Part shown: positions 62,540-64,000 of the stretch, piece after piece
Layout: each line of letters opens with the position of its first letter
How positions within the stretch are numbered: the first letter of the stretch is position 1
From: Diospyros lotus
Taxonomy: Eukaryota > Streptophyta > Magnoliopsida > Ericales > Ebenaceae
Direction of reading: 5' to 3'
DNA: 64,000 nt
Assembly (NCBI RefSeq): GCF_014633365.1
Contig: NC_068341.1
Span: forward strand, 21,186,339 to 21,250,338
Notes under the pieces: generated by a model
What the model was told of the DNA's origin: nothing
Databases searched by the model: none
What the model saw: only the letters and a program-made list of their open reading frames with translations
Translations under genes and position numbers: made by a program

Positions 62540-63400
62540 CACCCTGCAATTAAAACACAAAACAAAACACAATAAAATTTTTATATTTTTTCCCTTTATA
62601 TTGGTGAGAGGTTTATACTCATCAGTGTACGAGTGCAGTTGTAGTCCAAATTTAAATTTATATTTTCTGGATGAGTCCAGGTCGTCCACTGAGAGATTTA
62701 TTTATGGTAAAATAAAAAGAATGTCACACACAAACACACGTATTTGGACAAATTGGCAACAAGGTTTTTTTATGATTTTTTTTAGACAACGTAACCAGGA
62801 AATAAAGTAAGACAGAAATTGAAATAGATACTGAACATGAGAATATGAAATTGGATAGTACTTGAATTAAGACAATTTTAGTGCCAACTCGTTGATTCCC
62901 AAATTTTAGCAGAAAAGATTAGCAACATTAATTTAATTTCAGATATGACGGTTTGTTATTAAATGCAATGAGAGATGATGATAGTTCTAGTTTAAGCAAT
63001 CCCCATACATGATATGCGGGATTCTAATTTAAGCAACTACCATAAATTCAATTGCAATTAATACAAAAAATAACTAAATTAATCATCGGGGTTTGGTATG
63101 ATAGCGTTTCCAGTTCTAGTAACTCTCATGCGTGATATGAAAGCTCTACGTTAGGCTTACGCTCCAATCCAAACCTAGTGATTTCTCAATAATCAAAACA
63201 CACTCATACTGAAGTTTAAATTAATGTTACTCATTTAACGCACAACTTTCTTTGGGAATCATTGGCGTTGGACACTATTCTTGCCTTAACCCAAGATTAG
63301 ATTTAGCTACTCATCTCCATTTGAAAATTAATTGACAGGAATTTAAATGACATAATTTAAATAACATAATTTAAATGACAGGAATTAAAATAGTAGAAAC
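62540..63400. other. Unassigned A/T-rich stretch
   Basis: No gene. It may be the internal or U5 side of a minus-strand element whose promoter is near 63741, but no primer site was found. Confidence 0.35.
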
Positions 63401-63560
63401 TAACCGGCCATTTAGGCGGTGAACAATTAAATGACAAGAATTAAAATTACAGAAATTTAAAGGCATAAACTAATCGGCCATTTAGGCAGTGGAAATTAAA
63501 AGACAAGAATTAAAATTGCATGAATTTAAAGGCATAAATTAACCGGCCATTTAGGCGGTG
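63401..63560. repeat. ~70-bp tandem repeat
   Basis: CGGCCATTTAGGC(G/A)GTG recurs at 63405, 63475 and 63544 (spacing about 70 bp), with shared 'gacaagaattaaaatt' and 'aatttaaaggcataaa' between. Three copies, the first partial. Confidence 0.8.
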
Positions 63561-63740
63561 AATAATAAAGTCACAATAAATGACATAAGAATTTAAAAGA
63601 AGAAAGAAAGGAAGTAAGATCAAAAGAAAATACTAAAGAAAAGGAGAAAGAACAAGAACAATTCTCAAAGAGAGAATTATAAGGAAACAACTAAACTTTG
63701 ATTCAAGAATAATAATCACACTTACAAATGCAATCAAGTG

Positions 63741-63754
63741 AGCTATTTATAGGC
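63741..63754 (-). promoter_or_regulatory. Probable TATA box on the minus strand
   Basis: The minus strand reads GGCCTATAAATAGCTC, a strong plant TATA context, with a CT-rich leader-like tract to its left. It probably belongs to an LTR reaching beyond the window. Confidence 0.45.
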
Positions 63755-63794
63755 CACAAGATGCAATACAAACCACATAATTTCAATTATTCAA

Positions 63795-64000
63795 CTAGAC
63801 ATAATTATATCTAATGGGCACTCACACACTTAAAGTTAAATTAGATTTTAGCTATAATACACACCTAATATTAAATGGATTTTAGCTAAAATACATACCT
63901 AATAAAGCACTCATAAAGTTAAATGGATTTTAGCTATAATACACACCTAATAGTTAAATGAATTTTAGCTAAAAAACACACTTAATAAAGCACTCACATA
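63795..64000. repeat. 'ttaaatggattttagct' tandem array at the window end
   Basis: The phrase 'ttaaatggattttagct(a/t)(a/t)aatacac(a/c)' recurs at about 63828, 63873, 63918 and 63953, with TAATAAAGCACTCA between pairs. It forms an alternating short tandem array cut by the window edge. Confidence 0.7.

Overview
The window is nuclear DNA of a flowering plant, most likely a eudicot. Its genes have short GT-AG introns, it is AT-rich, and it is packed with plant LTR retrotransposons, including a Cassandra element. I cannot name the species. The only recognisable host genes are two alcohol dehydrogenase (ADH) genes on the + strand: ADH copy A (22100-24129) and copy B (48386-50458). Each has ten exons with identical splice phases. 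Copy A reads through to a normal 379-residue enzyme. Copy B is nearly identical but is 2 bases short in exon 7, which shifts the frame and stops translation after residue 266, so as printed it is a pseudogene. Both copies share a 46-bp promoter block, a TATA box about 100 bp before the ATG, and a short exact match further upstream. They are therefore a tandem duplicate pair pushed about 24 kb apart by transposons.

Layout. 1-3.7 kb: DNA-transposon-like subterminal repeats and a 0.75-kb solo LTR (2123-2874). 3.8-13.1 kb: a structurally complete, coding-dead Ty1/copia element on the minus strand with 2-kb LTRs and a perfect 5-bp target duplication. It is inserted in a decayed gypsy-type transposon gene that resumes at 13.1-15.0 kb. 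15-20 kb: AT-rich, low-complexity DNA. 20.5-21.6 kb: a hAT-like non-autonomous element. 22-24 kb: ADH-A. 25-27 kb: small tandem repeats and a complete 628-bp Cassandra TRIM with 5S-rRNA-like sequence in its LTRs. 28.0-30.3 kb: a large solo LTR. 31.9-35.7 kb: CACTA-like repeats cutting a second minus-strand copia element. 37.5-47.2 kb: a nested block. In it a 0.6-kb segment is duplicated, one copy broken by a truncated copia element that itself holds a 2.45-kb solo LTR, and the other broken by a 4.2-kb non-autonomous Ty3/gypsy element carrying its own minisatellite. 48-50 kb: ADH-B. 51.9-54.9 kb: a third large solo LTR. 55-58.6 kb: remnants with short motif arrays. 59.1-62.5 kb: the 5' end of a + strand Ty3/gypsy element with a 2.7-kb LTR. 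62.5-64 kb: tandem repeats and a probable minus-strand promoter.

No tRNA, rRNA gene, CRISPR array or intact transposase was found. The most unusual signals are family-specific arrays of short palindromic words inside the long LTRs. The clearest is a run of dozens of degenerate CATCCGGATG words at about 59955-60750. All boundaries were read by eye; TSDs, PBSs and PPTs were checked base by base, and similarity statements are qualitative unless a count is given.
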